From positions 2,545 through 48,005 of the forward strand of contig JABXJX010000006.1 in the NCBI GenBank assembly GCA_013375375.1: a DNA stretch of 45,461 nt, in the 5' to 3' direction. This document shows, one piece after another, positions 15,812 through 23,718 of this stretch. Source of the DNA: Desulfobacterales bacterium. Its GTDB lineage: Bacteria; Desulfobacterota; Desulfobacteria; Desulfobacterales; C00003060. Under the pieces are notes generated by a model, which did not search any database, was not told the origin of the DNA, and saw only the letters and a list, made by a program, of their open reading frames with translations. The position numbers were made by a program, and so were the translations under genes. How positions within the stretch are numbered: position 1 is the stretch's first letter; each line of letters starts with the position of its first letter.

Positions 15812-16482
15812 AAGTTTTTTGTTCCTGGAGTGGCGGGAAGGACAGTTGCCTCTCGTGTTATAAGGCGATGCTGGAGGGACATGAGGTGGATTATCTTTTC
15901 ACCATGTTTACCACCACCGGGAGACACACTCGGTCCCACCGGTTGAGCAAGGAACTTCTGCTGGCTCAGTCTCAGGCTATTGGAATCCCTGTCTACAACA
16001 GAAGGGCCTCGTGGAATACCTATGAAAGGGAGTTCAACAAGGCCTTGGCAGTCTTCAAGGGTCAGGGTATACAAGGGGGCGTGTTTGGGGACCTCTATCT
16101 GGACGGACACAGAGAATGGGTGGAAAAAGTATGCACTGTACCGGGAATCACACCCTTTCTTCCTTTGTGGGGCCTGGAAGGGAAAGACCTTCTTTGGCAG
16201 TTTGTAGAGGCCGGGTTTGAGGCAGTGGTGATAGCCGTAAAGGGCGGTGTTTTGGGTGCCGACTGGCTGGGGAGGAAGATAGATAAGGAGCTTATAAATG
16301 AACTGAGCAACGAAGCCGTAGACATCTGCGGCGAACAAGGAGAATATCACACCCTGGTCATTGACGGGCCTATCTTTAGAAAGAAGATTGAAATCATCGA
16401 CACTAAGGTTACCAGAAGGAATGGAATGTCCTTCCTGGAAGTCCTTGACTTTAAGCTGGAAGAAAAAGGAGAGGATAGGTAG
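15808..16482 (+). CDS. Dph6-like ATP pyrophosphatase (MJ0570-related family)
   Basis: 224 aa. N-terminal PP-loop SGGKDS (8-13) and the C-terminal signature GEYHTLV (178-184) characteristic of the diphthine-ammonia ligase family. Bacteria do not make diphthamide, so the eukaryotic/archaeal reaction is not expected here; an adenylation-plus-amidation reaction on another carboxylate is the natural guess. The ATG at 15808 overlaps the previous stop (ATGA). The gene is followed 7 bp later by btuF. Two ATP-pyrophosphatase-family genes coupled inside a B12 uptake operon suggest they act on the imported corrinoid or in one joint reaction. Function not established. Confidence 0.75.
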   Translation: MKVFCSWSGGKDSCLSCYKAMLEGHEVDYLFTMFTTTGRHTRSHRLSKELLLAQSQAIGIPVYNRRASWNTYEREFNKALAVFKGQGIQGGVFGDLYLDGHREWVEKVCTVPGITPFLPLWGLEGKDLLWQFVEAGFEAVVIAVKGGVLGADWLGRKIDKELINELSNEAVDICGEQGEYHTLVIDGPIFRKKIEIIDTKVTRRNGMSFLEVLDFKLEEKGEDR

Positions 16483-16489
16483 AAAAGAT

Positions 16490-17356
16490 ATGTTGAGGGT
16501 CCTCTTCACATTTGTTTTTTTCCTCGTCTCTTTCAGCCATGCCTTTTCTTTTCCGTCAAAGGCACAGGATGATTCGGGGAGATCCCTGGAAATTTTGCGG
16601 CTGCCGCAAAGGATAGTCTCTTTGGTTCCTACAATAACAGAGGAGCTTTACCTTTTAGGAACAGGGGATAGAATCGTGGGGGTAACGATCTATTGCCAAA
16701 GGCCGCCCCAGGCCCAAACAAAGGAGAAGGTGGGTACGGTCATTGATGTAAACATTGAGAAGATTATTGAACTTCGCCCGGATCTGATTATTGCCTCGCC
16801 CCTCACTGATCACAAGCAGATAAGGAAATTGCGAGCCCTTGGGCTAAGAGTGGAAACATTCGATGCTCCCAAGGATTTTCACGGGCTTTGTGAAAATTTC
16901 TTGACCATTTCGCGCATTATAGGAAAGGAGCAGAAGGCCGAGGAGGTATTGGAGAGGACAAAGAGGAAGCTGGAGACCATAAAAAAAGACGCAAAAGAGG
17001 GCGCCGAGGCTCGGGTCTTTGTCCAGATAGGGGCAAACCCGCTCTTTACAGCCGATGAGGACTCCTTTATCAACGATCTCATCGAGTATGCAGGCGGGAT
17101 AAACATAGCGGGTGATGTAAATACCGGCATATTCAGCAGGGAAGAAGTGATAAAGAGGAATCCTGATATTATTCTTATCGTGACCATGGGTATTATAGGG
17201 GAGAGAGAGAAAGAGGCCTGGCTCAGATACAAGACCATAAGTGCTGTGAAAAACCGCAGGATTTTTACCGTGGACTCCTACCGGGTCTGCAGCCCCACGC
17301 CTGTCAGCTTTGTTGAGACGGCAAAGGAAATGGCGAGGATGTTTCATGCGCAGTAG
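16490..17356 (+). CDS. btuF: Corrinoid ABC transporter substrate-binding protein
   Basis: 288 aa. Hydrophobic signal peptide (residues 1-25), then the class III periplasmic binding fold with PQRIVSLVPTITEELYLLGTGDRIVGVT, ELRPDLIIASP and YAGGINIAGD. It captures corrinoid in the periplasm and delivers it to BtuC. ATG 16490 is chosen because upstream in-frame sequence only shadows the preceding gene. By my count 15 of 22 arginine codons are AGA/AGG, against 6 of 18 in the first third of polA. The 3' end overlaps btuC by 11 bp. Confidence 0.88.
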   Translation: MLRVLFTFVFFLVSFSHAFSFPSKAQDDSGRSLEILRLPQRIVSLVPTITEELYLLGTGDRIVGVTIYCQRPPQAQTKEKVGTVIDVNIEKIIELRPDLIIASPLTDHKQIRKLRALGLRVETFDAPKDFHGLCENFLTISRIIGKEQKAEEVLERTKRKLETIKKDAKEGAEARVFVQIGANPLFTADEDSFINDLIEYAGGINIAGDVNTGIFSREEVIKRNPDIILIVTMGIIGEREKEAWLRYKTISAVKNRRIFTVDSYRVCSPTPVSFVETAKEMARMFHAQ

Positions 17357-18356
17357 TAAGATATCTACCTGGGTAGCGTGGACCTTCTCCCTCATTGTAA
17401 TCCTTTTTGGGGTGGCAGTCTTTTCCCTTGCAGTCGGAGCGGTGGATATTCCCCTGAGGAAGGCTTTTTTTCTACTGACAAAAGGCCAGGGAACCCCTGA
17501 ATATGCTATACTCTTCGAGGTCCGTCTGCCCCGCATACTTCTCGGTTTTGCCGTTGGAGGGGGGCTGGCTATATCAGGGGTCATCCTCCAGGGGATGTTT
17601 CGCAATCCCCTGGTAGAGCCTTATACACTGGGCATATCAGGAGGAGCGGCCTTAGGGGTATGCCTGAATATGGTGGCGGGCGGATCAAGGTTTTTGGGGC
17701 TTTTGGCTACGCCGATAAGTGGTTTCTTGGGTGCGGTGGGGGTTGTTTTTCTTGTCTACGTCATCGGTGCCAGGGGAGGAGGGATAAGGCTTTCTCGCCT
17801 CCTCCTCATAGGGGTGATGGTGAGTTTTATGGCCTCGTCCCTTATAATGCTCGTGATGGCCGTAACAAAGACGGAAGACCTTCACGGGATCATCTTCTGG
17901 ATCATGGGTTCCCTGGAGGAACCGAACTTCTCCCTTACGAGATCTGTTACCTTTATCTCCCTTGGAGGGATGGTGCTCTCTTTTCTTTTTGCAGTAGACC
18001 TCAATGCCCTGTCTCTTGGGGAGGAGGATGCATTCCATCTGGGTGTGGAGGTGGATAGGACAAAGAAGTTTCTCTTTCTCATTGCCTCCATCCTCACGGG
18101 TTGCTGTGTTGCCGTGACAGGGATAATAGGTTTTGTTGGTCTGGTGGTTCCGCATGTGATGCGCCTCCTCGTGGGAGGCGACCATAGGATTCTTTTAGTG
18201 ACCTCCTATATTGCCGGGGCCGCTTTCCTCATCCTCTGTGATACCTTGGCAAGGGTGGTAATTGCGCCCATGGAACTGCCCGTAGGAGTTATAACCGGTC
18301 TTGTGGGTGGGGGAGTGTTCGTATATGCTCTTAGCAAAAAGGGATACTCCTTTTGA
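17346..18356 (+). CDS. btuC: Corrinoid ABC transporter permease
   Basis: 336 aa FecCD/BtuC-type permease with about ten membrane helices. Family motifs include FEVRLPRILLGFAVGGGLAISGVILQGMFRNPLVEPYTLGISGGAALG (read in parts), IGFVGLVVPHVMRLLVGGDHR near the ATPase-coupling loop, and the C-terminal LPVGVITGLVGGGVFVYAL. The start ATG 17346 (MRSSKIS) overlaps btuF. Inner-membrane channel for the substrate delivered by BtuF. Specificity is assigned from context (riboswitch, btuB, cob genes), since siderophore permeases look alike. Confidence 0.9.
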   Translation: MRSSKISTWVAWTFSLIVILFGVAVFSLAVGAVDIPLRKAFFLLTKGQGTPEYAILFEVRLPRILLGFAVGGGLAISGVILQGMFRNPLVEPYTLGISGGAALGVCLNMVAGGSRFLGLLATPISGFLGAVGVVFLVYVIGARGGGIRLSRLLLIGVMVSFMASSLIMLVMAVTKTEDLHGIIFWIMGSLEEPNFSLTRSVTFISLGGMVLSFLFAVDLNALSLGEEDAFHLGVEVDRTKKFLFLIASILTGCCVAVTGIIGFVGLVVPHVMRLLVGGDHRILLVTSYIAGAAFLILCDTLARVVIAPMELPVGVITGLVGGGVFVYALSKKGYSF

Positions 18357-18506
18357 GGACAGCTCTGGTTTCTCAGAAAATGTTTTTGGCACAAAGGAAA
18401 CGCTCAATTTCGAAATCCGAAGCACGAAATTCGTACTCTTTTCAAGGCGTAAGCCGCAAACAAATACGAATGACCAAGATTCAAAATCTTTTCTGAAAGT
18501 CTATGT
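18357..18506. repeat. Intergenic repeat-like DNA between btuC and btuD
   Basis: 150 bp without a gene inside an otherwise tightly packed operon. It contains a hairpin AATTTCG (18406-18412) with CGAAATT (18425-18431). The composition resembles the degenerate intergenic repeats found at the other joints of this operon. No promoter is evident. Confidence 0.4.
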
Positions 18507-19277
18507 ATGATAAAAATTAATAATTTATCCTGCGGCTACGGAAAAGACTTAGTCGTAAAAGAGATAAGCTTTGAGGTAAAAAAAGGTGAGTTTGTTGGAC
18601 TCATAGGGCCCAACGGTTCGGGCAAGACTACCATCATAAGGGCGATAAGCGGCTTTCTTTCCCCAAAAAAGGGATCTGTTCTCATAGGCGGAAAGGCAAT
18701 AAGCGCGACAGGGCGCAAGGAACTGGCAACAAAGGTGGCCGTGGTAACCCAATCACCGGAGGCGACTCCCCCTTTTTCCGTGGAGGAATTTGTCCTTTTG
18801 GGGAGGGTTCCTCATTGGACCAAGTTTCAGTTTCTGGAGGCTGGAAAGGATGTGGAGACAGCCGAAAAGGCGATGGCCCTGACAGGGATAAGTCGTCTGA
18901 AAGGAAGGAAGATTGGGGAACTGAGCGGTGGCGAAAGGCAGCTTACCTATTTGGCCCGGGCACTCGCCCAGGAACCGGACTTGTTGCTCTTAGATGAGCC
19001 CACGGCACATCTCGACATAGGCCATCAGGTCCGGATCATGCGTCTCCTTGAAAGTCTAAACAAGGAGACGCTGACAATAGTGGTGGTGCTGCACGACCTG
19101 AATCTTGCAAGCCTCTATTGCCGGAGGCTGGTCCTTCTTGATAAAGGAAGGCTTCGGAAGGTCGGCCGCCCCAAAGAAGTCATAACAGAAGAAATTATAA
19201 ATGAGGTATACGAAACGTCAATACGTGTAAAGGAGGCTCCTGGTATATCCCATCGATTGGTGTTTCCCATTCTTTGA
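18507..19277 (+). CDS. btuD: Corrinoid ABC transporter ATPase
   Basis: 256 aa. Walker A GPNGSGKTT, ABC signature LSGGERQ, Walker B LLLLDEPTAHLD and switch His in VVVLHDLN are all intact. It drives import through BtuC. The C-terminal extension (about 200-256) is the FepC/BtuD-type tail. It starts 150 bp after btuC and is the last btu gene before the TonB-energising genes. Confidence 0.9.
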   Translation: MIKINNLSCGYGKDLVVKEISFEVKKGEFVGLIGPNGSGKTTIIRAISGFLSPKKGSVLIGGKAISATGRKELATKVAVVTQSPEATPPFSVEEFVLLGRVPHWTKFQFLEAGKDVETAEKAMALTGISRLKGRKIGELSGGERQLTYLARALAQEPDLLLLDEPTAHLDIGHQVRIMRLLESLNKETLTIVVVLHDLNLASLYCRRLVLLDKGRLRKVGRPKEVITEEIINEVYETSIRVKEAPGISHRLVFPIL

Positions 19278-19347
19278 AAACGTGCCCGTGTTTCGTGTCC
19301 GTAAATCTTGTTTTTTCGGACACGGAGAACGGACACGCACACGTTTT
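19277..19347. repeat. Intergenic inverted repeat before exbB
   Basis: Nested complementarity: AAAACGTG (19277-19284) with CACGTTTT near 19340-19347, and CGTGTCCG (19294-19301) with CGGACACG (19317-19324). It may be a processing or attenuation hairpin between btuD and exbB. There is no long T run at its end. Confidence 0.55.
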
Positions 19348-19370
19348 GGTTCCGGTTCATCCGGATTAGG
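19344..19370 (+). repeat. 27-bp leader repeat, copy in front of exbB
   Basis: Matches 21202-21228 at 24 of 27 positions (core GGTTCCGG-TC-TCCGG-TTAGG). It ends in the bases that form the start of the exbB ribosome site. Confidence 0.7.
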
Positions 19371-19381
19371 AGGTTTGCGTT

Positions 19382-19990
19382 ATGATATTTGACTTATTCC
19401 AAAAAGGGGGGATCGTTATGTATCCCCTGCTTGCGTGTTCGTTGGTCTCGTTGACAGTGATAATCGAAAGAAGCCTTTTTTGGATTCGCAAAGATAGGCA
19501 GAAAGACAACGCGCTCGTTGACGAGTTGCTGGAGCTCGCTCGTTTGCGAAAACACCATGAGATCAGAGCAAAGGCGCAAGAGTCCGGTGATTATGTGGTC
19601 AGGGTACTCGTGTGCGGTCTGGTTCACAGGGAATACTCCCTTTCAAAGGCCATGGAAATGGCCGCGCTCGAAGAGATAAAGAGGATGAAAAGACGCCTTC
19701 CCGTGCTCGATACCATGATTACGGCCGCCCCGCTGTTGGGCATACTCGGTACGGTTATCGGGATCATACACTCCTTTGATATGCTCGGGAGGGCGGGTAT
19801 CCAGGACCCGCAGGCTGTTACCGCAGGCATAGCCCAGGCCCTGGTTACAACGGCGGCAGGCCTGCTCATAGCCATCTTTGCACTTTTTCCTTACAACTAT
19901 TTTATGTCCAAGGTGCAAAAAGGCACTATTAGGATTGAAAAATACGCTACGTCCCTGGAGATTGTTCATGGCGGAGACAAGCAAAAATGA
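19382..19990 (+). CDS. exbB: ExbB/TolQ-family proton channel
   Basis: 202 aa MotA/TolQ/ExbB fold. One N-terminal membrane span (about 10-30), a cytoplasmic loop with EEIKRMKRRLPVLDTMITAAPLLGILGTVIGI leading into span 2 (about 112-135), and span 3 (about 150-172, ALVTTAAGLLIAIFALFPYNYF). It forms the proton channel that, with ExbD and TonB, powers BtuB. ATG 19382 follows TTAGGAGGTTTGCGTT. Inclusion in the B12 operon suggests a dedicated TonB system. Confidence 0.9.
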   Translation: MIFDLFQKGGIVMYPLLACSLVSLTVIIERSLFWIRKDRQKDNALVDELLELARLRKHHEIRAKAQESGDYVVRVLVCGLVHREYSLSKAMEMAALEEIKRMKRRLPVLDTMITAAPLLGILGTVIGIIHSFDMLGRAGIQDPQAVTAGIAQALVTTAAGLLIAIFALFPYNYFMSKVQKGTIRIEKYATSLEIVHGGDKQK

Positions 19991-19996
19991 TAATAG

Positions 19997-20062
19997 TTCA
20001 CCGCAGAGACACAGAGAACGCAGAGTGTTTCTTCTTTGCGCTCTCAGCGACGCTGCGGTGAA
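19997..20062. repeat. Palindromic intergenic repeat between exbB and exbD
   Basis: TTCACCGCAG at 19997 pairs with CTGCGGTGAA ending at 20062; the arms carry the CGCAGAG-type repeats seen as dispersed intergenic palindromes in many bacterial genomes. The arms span about 29 and 27 bp around a T-rich centre. Confidence 0.75.
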
Positions 20063-20094
20063 TCATATTATTCCATAGTGAATGGTTGCTAAGA

Positions 20095-20508
20095 ATGAAG
20101 CTACAAATACAACAAAAGAACGCACGCATCGAGCTGATTCCGCTCATAGATATAATATTCTTGCTCCTTGTTTTTTTTATATATTCTATGCTCTCTATGG
20201 CGGTTTACAGGGGAATCCCGGTTACACTTCCCGATGCTGAAACGGTTAAGGATGCAAAGGAGCAGGCCATATTTATTACGGTCGACAAGAATGGAAATGT
20301 CTTTGTAGATAAAGAGTTGACAGGCAGGGACGAACTGTTCGACCGATTAAGAATGGAACACGTGGCCTTCCCCCAAAAGATAGCGATTATTGCAGGAGAC
20401 GGGGATTCGCCTTACAAGGTATTTATTGATGTTCTTGATAAGGTCAGGCTCGCAGGGTTTAAGAAGGTCTCCATGGAAGCCAGGCCGGAAAAGCTTCAAT
20501 GGCAATGA
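20095..20508 (+). CDS. exbD: ExbD/TolR-family transport energiser
   Basis: 137 aa. Single membrane span with the essential proton-carrying Asp in PLIDIIFLLLVFFI, preceded by a short cytoplasmic tail (MKLQIQQKNARIEL). The periplasmic domain (about 45-135) has the ExbD pattern with VDKNGNVFVD and VLDKVRLAGFKKVSM. A TTG at 20086 could add three residues. The stop overlaps the tonB start. Confidence 0.9.
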   Translation: MKLQIQQKNARIELIPLIDIIFLLLVFFIYSMLSMAVYRGIPVTLPDAETVKDAKEQAIFITVDKNGNVFVDKELTGRDELFDRLRMEHVAFPQKIAIIAGDGDSPYKVFIDVLDKVRLAGFKKVSMEARPEKLQWQ

Positions 20509-21137
20509 AAAGTGATATTCTAATACCGGGCATAGTTGCTGTTGCCATCCACGGGCTTGTTTTAAGCGTTCCATTGTCAAAGACCAATCCCCGTCTGTAC
20601 ATCCATGAGCCGATCTCCATTTCGATCGTCAGTTCCAAAGGGGCTGTTTATGCTGTATCTCCTGTAAAGGTTTCTGCGAGAAAGCCTCCTTCTGATCATA
20701 ATAAGCTTGTCAGAGAGAGTCCACTTGACCGGATACCGAAAGATCAGGGCAAAAAGATTGACAGTAGTCCGCCTGTCAAGACCGCCTCTGTGGCCGAACA
20801 TACTCCCAAAGCGAAAAGAGGCACGCGGCCTCCTCAAGAGAACAGGGTGGCAAGGGCAAACATCGTATATGCGAGGCCTAAGTACAAAGCAAACCCTCCG
20901 CCCCACTATCCGGAGATCGCAAGGGAAAGGGGTTATGAGGGCAAAGCCCTCCTCAGGGTGAAAGTATTGGAGAACGGAAAAGCAGGGGAAGTCAAGATAG
21001 AAGAGTCGTCCGGTTTTGAGGTTCTGGACCTTGCTGCCTTAAGGTCTGTCAAGGGCTGGACGTTTGTGCCCGGAACGATAAACGGGAAAAGGACGGAGCA
21101 GTGGATAAGGGTGCCGATCAGGTTCGTCCTGAAATAG
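20505..21137 (+). CDS. tonB: TonB energy-transducing protein
   Basis: 210 aa from the ATGA overlap with exbD; an ATG two codons earlier (20499) is equally possible. The N-terminal span IPGIVAVAIHGLVLSVPL carries the conserved membrane His. A Pro/Lys-rich periplasmic linker spans about 60-125. The C-terminal TonB domain has PPHYPEIARERGYEGKALL and the end SVKGWTFVPGTINGKRTEQW. It links the proton motive force to BtuB. The linker is short, about 65 residues. Confidence 0.9.
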   Translation: MKSDILIPGIVAVAIHGLVLSVPLSKTNPRLYIHEPISISIVSSKGAVYAVSPVKVSARKPPSDHNKLVRESPLDRIPKDQGKKIDSSPPVKTASVAEHTPKAKRGTRPPQENRVARANIVYARPKYKANPPPHYPEIARERGYEGKALLRVKVLENGKAGEVKIEESSGFEVLDLAALRSVKGWTFVPGTINGKRTEQWIRVPIRFVLK

Positions 21138-21237
21138 ATTTAGACGCTTAATTGTGAACTTCGTGTTTTCGTACTTTCGTGTTTTCGTGGTAGTTTTTGT
21201 TTTTTGGTTCCGGCTCGTCCGGGTTAGGGGATAGGGA
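21138..21237. repeat. Leader region of cobU with repeat sequences
   Basis: 100 bp between tonB and cobU. It contains a run of near-identical TTCGTG(TTT)-type units (21149-21190) and then the 27-bp repeat at 21202-21228 shared with the exbB leader, which feeds straight into the cobU ribosome site. Confidence 0.55.
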
Positions 21238-21765
21238 TTGAAAGAAACTCTCTTTGTTACAGGCGGCTGTCGCAGCGGTAAAAGCAAATTCGCCTTGGCG
21301 TTTGCTGATGATCGTTTCAAACAAAAGGTTTTCATGGCTACCTGCTGCACCAAGGACAAGGAGATGTTACAACGCATCAAGGAACATCAAGAGGCCCGGA
21401 GGACAGACTGGCAAACCGTGGAGGTTTCTACGACGTTGCCGGAAGCTGTGGCCTCTCATAGTAGTCATGCTGACGTGATCCTGATAGACTGCCTGACCCT
21501 TTGGATGAGCAATATGCTGGCAGAGAACAGGTCACAGGAGGAAATCTTGAATAGCGCGGATGCGCTCACACAAGCAATTGATGAGGCACCGTGTTCCGTG
21601 ATCATAGTATCGAATGAGGTTGGGACTGGGATCGTGCCTGAGAATGAGCTGGCCAGGCGGTTCCGTGATGTGACCGGGCTTGTGAACCAGAAGGTTGCGG
21701 CCTGCGTCGATAAGGTCGTATGGATGGTGGCAGGGATTGCGGTACCGGTTAAAGGAACGCTGTGA
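21238..21765 (+). CDS. cobU: Adenosylcobinamide kinase / guanylyltransferase
   Basis: 175 aa. Phosphorylates adenosylcobinamide and transfers GMP, giving AdoCbi-GDP in nucleotide-loop assembly. P-loop GGCRSGKS (9-16); the RIKEHQEARR segment holds the His guanylylated in the Salmonella enzyme; then DCLTLWMSN and VSNEVGTGIVPENELARRFRD. The start is TTG at 21238, with AGGGGATAGGGA in front. First of the five nucleotide-loop genes. Confidence 0.93.
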   Translation: MKETLFVTGGCRSGKSKFALAFADDRFKQKVFMATCCTKDKEMLQRIKEHQEARRTDWQTVEVSTTLPEAVASHSSHADVILIDCLTLWMSNMLAENRSQEEILNSADALTQAIDEAPCSVIIVSNEVGTGIVPENELARRFRDVTGLVNQKVAACVDKVVWMVAGIAVPVKGTL

Positions 21766-21799
21766 GTGTAATGAATTAAATGGAGGATGTGAGACACCG

Positions 21800-22870
21800 A
21801 TGAACTTGAACGAGATTATCAAATCGATTGAACCGGCAGATCAGAAAGTCATGGAACAGGCGCGCGAGCACACGTCGCGGCTCGTCATGCCGCACCGCGC
21901 CTTGGGAGAGCTTAACCTTATTGGGGAGCGGCTGTGCAGCATACAGCGAACCATGGAGCCGTCCGTTGCAAACAAGGCCGTATTGGTGATGGCCGGGGAC
22001 CACGGCATTGCGGCCCGGGGAGTAAGCGCATATCCTCAGGAGGTGACCGGTGAGATGGTCAAGACCTTTGTCCGGGGCGGGGCCGGTATCAACGTTTTGG
22101 CCCGCCAGGCAGGCGCGCGTGTTGTGGTTGTGGACATGGGCATTATTCCGGATGTCTCCGGTCTGTCCGCCGGGGCAACAGGGCAAAATAAGCTGATCAT
22201 CAAAAAGGTGGCCAAAGGAACAAACGATTTTACCAATGGGCCTGCCATGACGCGAGAGCAGGCAGAAGAATCCGTTATGGCAGGGTATGAGGCAGCCGCG
22301 GACCTCTTTGAACAAGGCGTGCAACTGCTCGGAACCGGCGACATGGGGATTGGCAATACCTCGCCTTCAAGCGCCGTCGGGGCAGTGATTACGGGCCATC
22401 CTGTGGAACGGATGACCGGCAAGGGTACGGGCGTTGATGATGAAACCTTTGCCAAAAAATGCCGGACCATCCAGGAAGGGATTACATTAAACGCGCCGGA
22501 TCCCAGGGACCCGCTGGACGTGTTGAGCAAGGTGGGCGGATTTGAGATCGGAGGGATCGCAGGTGCAATACTCGCAGCAGCTAATTTCCAGAGGCCGGTG
22601 GTTGTTGACGGTCTCATTTCAACAGCAGGGGCATTGGTTGCCCACGCCATGTCTCCTATTGCGGGAGATTACATGTTCGCAGGGCATAAATCCGTGGAGC
22701 AGGGGCACCAACTCATGCTCGCCCATATGGGGCTCAGGCCGCTGTTAGACCTAAGGATGCGCCTTGGAGAGGGGACCGGCGCGGCACTCGCGATGCACAT
22801 CATAGAGGCCGGGGTTCGTGTCTTTCGTGAAATGCTCACCTTTGAACAGGCTGGAGTGAGTAAAGAATAG
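21800..22870 (+). CDS. cobT: Nicotinate-nucleotide-dimethylbenzimidazole phosphoribosyltransferase
   Basis: 356 aa. Activates the lower-ligand base to its alpha-ribotide. Family motifs AGDHGIAARGVSAYPQEVT, GGAGINVLA, LLGTGDMGIGNTSPSSA, DGLISTAGALVA, and RLGEGTGAAL with the catalytic Glu at 324. The ATG at 21800 matches the family start; GGAGG is 13 nt away, which is rather far. The base actually used cannot be told from sequence. No alpha-ribazole phosphatase (CobC) gene lies nearby. Confidence 0.95.
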   Translation: MNLNEIIKSIEPADQKVMEQAREHTSRLVMPHRALGELNLIGERLCSIQRTMEPSVANKAVLVMAGDHGIAARGVSAYPQEVTGEMVKTFVRGGAGINVLARQAGARVVVVDMGIIPDVSGLSAGATGQNKLIIKKVAKGTNDFTNGPAMTREQAEESVMAGYEAAADLFEQGVQLLGTGDMGIGNTSPSSAVGAVITGHPVERMTGKGTGVDDETFAKKCRTIQEGITLNAPDPRDPLDVLSKVGGFEIGGIAGAILAAANFQRPVVVDGLISTAGALVAHAMSPIAGDYMFAGHKSVEQGHQLMLAHMGLRPLLDLRMRLGEGTGAALAMHIIEAGVRVFREMLTFEQAGVSKE

Positions 22871-22982
22871 GTAGTTTCGCAAGAAATTAAGGCAACAGTT
22901 CAGAAGAATGGACAAGCTATGATCTTTAGTTAAAATAAATTCTTAGGCCGAGTGGCTGAACTAATACAAATTAAGGAATGAC
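22871..22982. other. Intergenic spacer between cobT and cobS
   Basis: 112 bp without a gene. An AAGGAATGAC ribosome site for cobS lies at its end. No promoter or terminator that I can support. Confidence 0.4.
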
Positions 22983-23708
22983 ATGATTAAAGATTTCATG
23001 GCAGCTTTGCGGTTTTTGACCATCCTTCCGCTGGGCAGGCCGGTTGATTTTGCAGGGCACCGTGCGGTTCCGTACTTCCCCCTGGCAGGTCTTATAGTCG
23101 GCCTTCTCCTTGCACTGTTGGATTTTGCATTCCAGAATGTCTTCCCTCTTGCTGTTGTGTCGTTCATGGGTGTTGTGTTGCTTGCGGTAGTAACGGGCGC
23201 GCTTCACCTTGACGGGTTGGCAGATACGGCTGACGGTCTTTTTAGCCACCGAAAATCTGAGGAGGTCCTGCGGATCATGAAGGACAGCCGTATCGGCACC
23301 ATGGGTCTCCTTGCGCTGGTCTTTGTCCTGGGAATAAAATGGGCCGGTATTTCATCCCTTAATGAGCATCGAGCTGTTTATCTGATCCTAATCCCGGCTT
23401 ATGCACGGGGTGCTTTTACGATTGCGATTCACTTTCTGGATTACATTCGTCCCGAAGGGGGAACCGCAAGGCCGTTCTTTGCAGGCAACAGAAGCATTAC
23501 AGGCCTTGTATGGTTATCGGTGCCGGTTGGCTTGTCATTGTTGCTAGGTTTCAGGGCCGTAATCTTGAACGGTGCATTTATCGGAATCATTATGCTTGTT
23601 ACCCTTTATTACAAAAAAAGACTCGGGGGCATTACCGGCGACATGCTGGGTGCACTTGGGGAAGTGACGGAAGCAGGCTTGTTTTTAACCGCAGGGATGG
23701 GAGTGTAG
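22983..23708 (+). CDS. cobS: Adenosylcobinamide-GDP ribazoletransferase (cobalamin synthase)
   Basis: 241 aa integral membrane enzyme that joins AdoCbi-GDP with alpha-ribazole (phosphate), completing the nucleotide loop. Signature ALRFLTILPLGRPV, HLDGLADTADGL with metal-binding Asp and His, RIMKDSRIGTMG, KKRLGGITGDMLGALGEVTE. Several membrane spans lie between these. ATG 22983 follows AAGGAATGAC. Confidence 0.94.
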   Translation: MIKDFMAALRFLTILPLGRPVDFAGHRAVPYFPLAGLIVGLLLALLDFAFQNVFPLAVVSFMGVVLLAVVTGALHLDGLADTADGLFSHRKSEEVLRIMKDSRIGTMGLLALVFVLGIKWAGISSLNEHRAVYLILIPAYARGAFTIAIHFLDYIRPEGGTARPFFAGNRSITGLVWLSVPVGLSLLLGFRAVILNGAFIGIIMLVTLYYKKRLGGITGDMLGALGEVTEAGLFLTAGMGV

Positions 23709-23718
23709 CGAACTTGAG

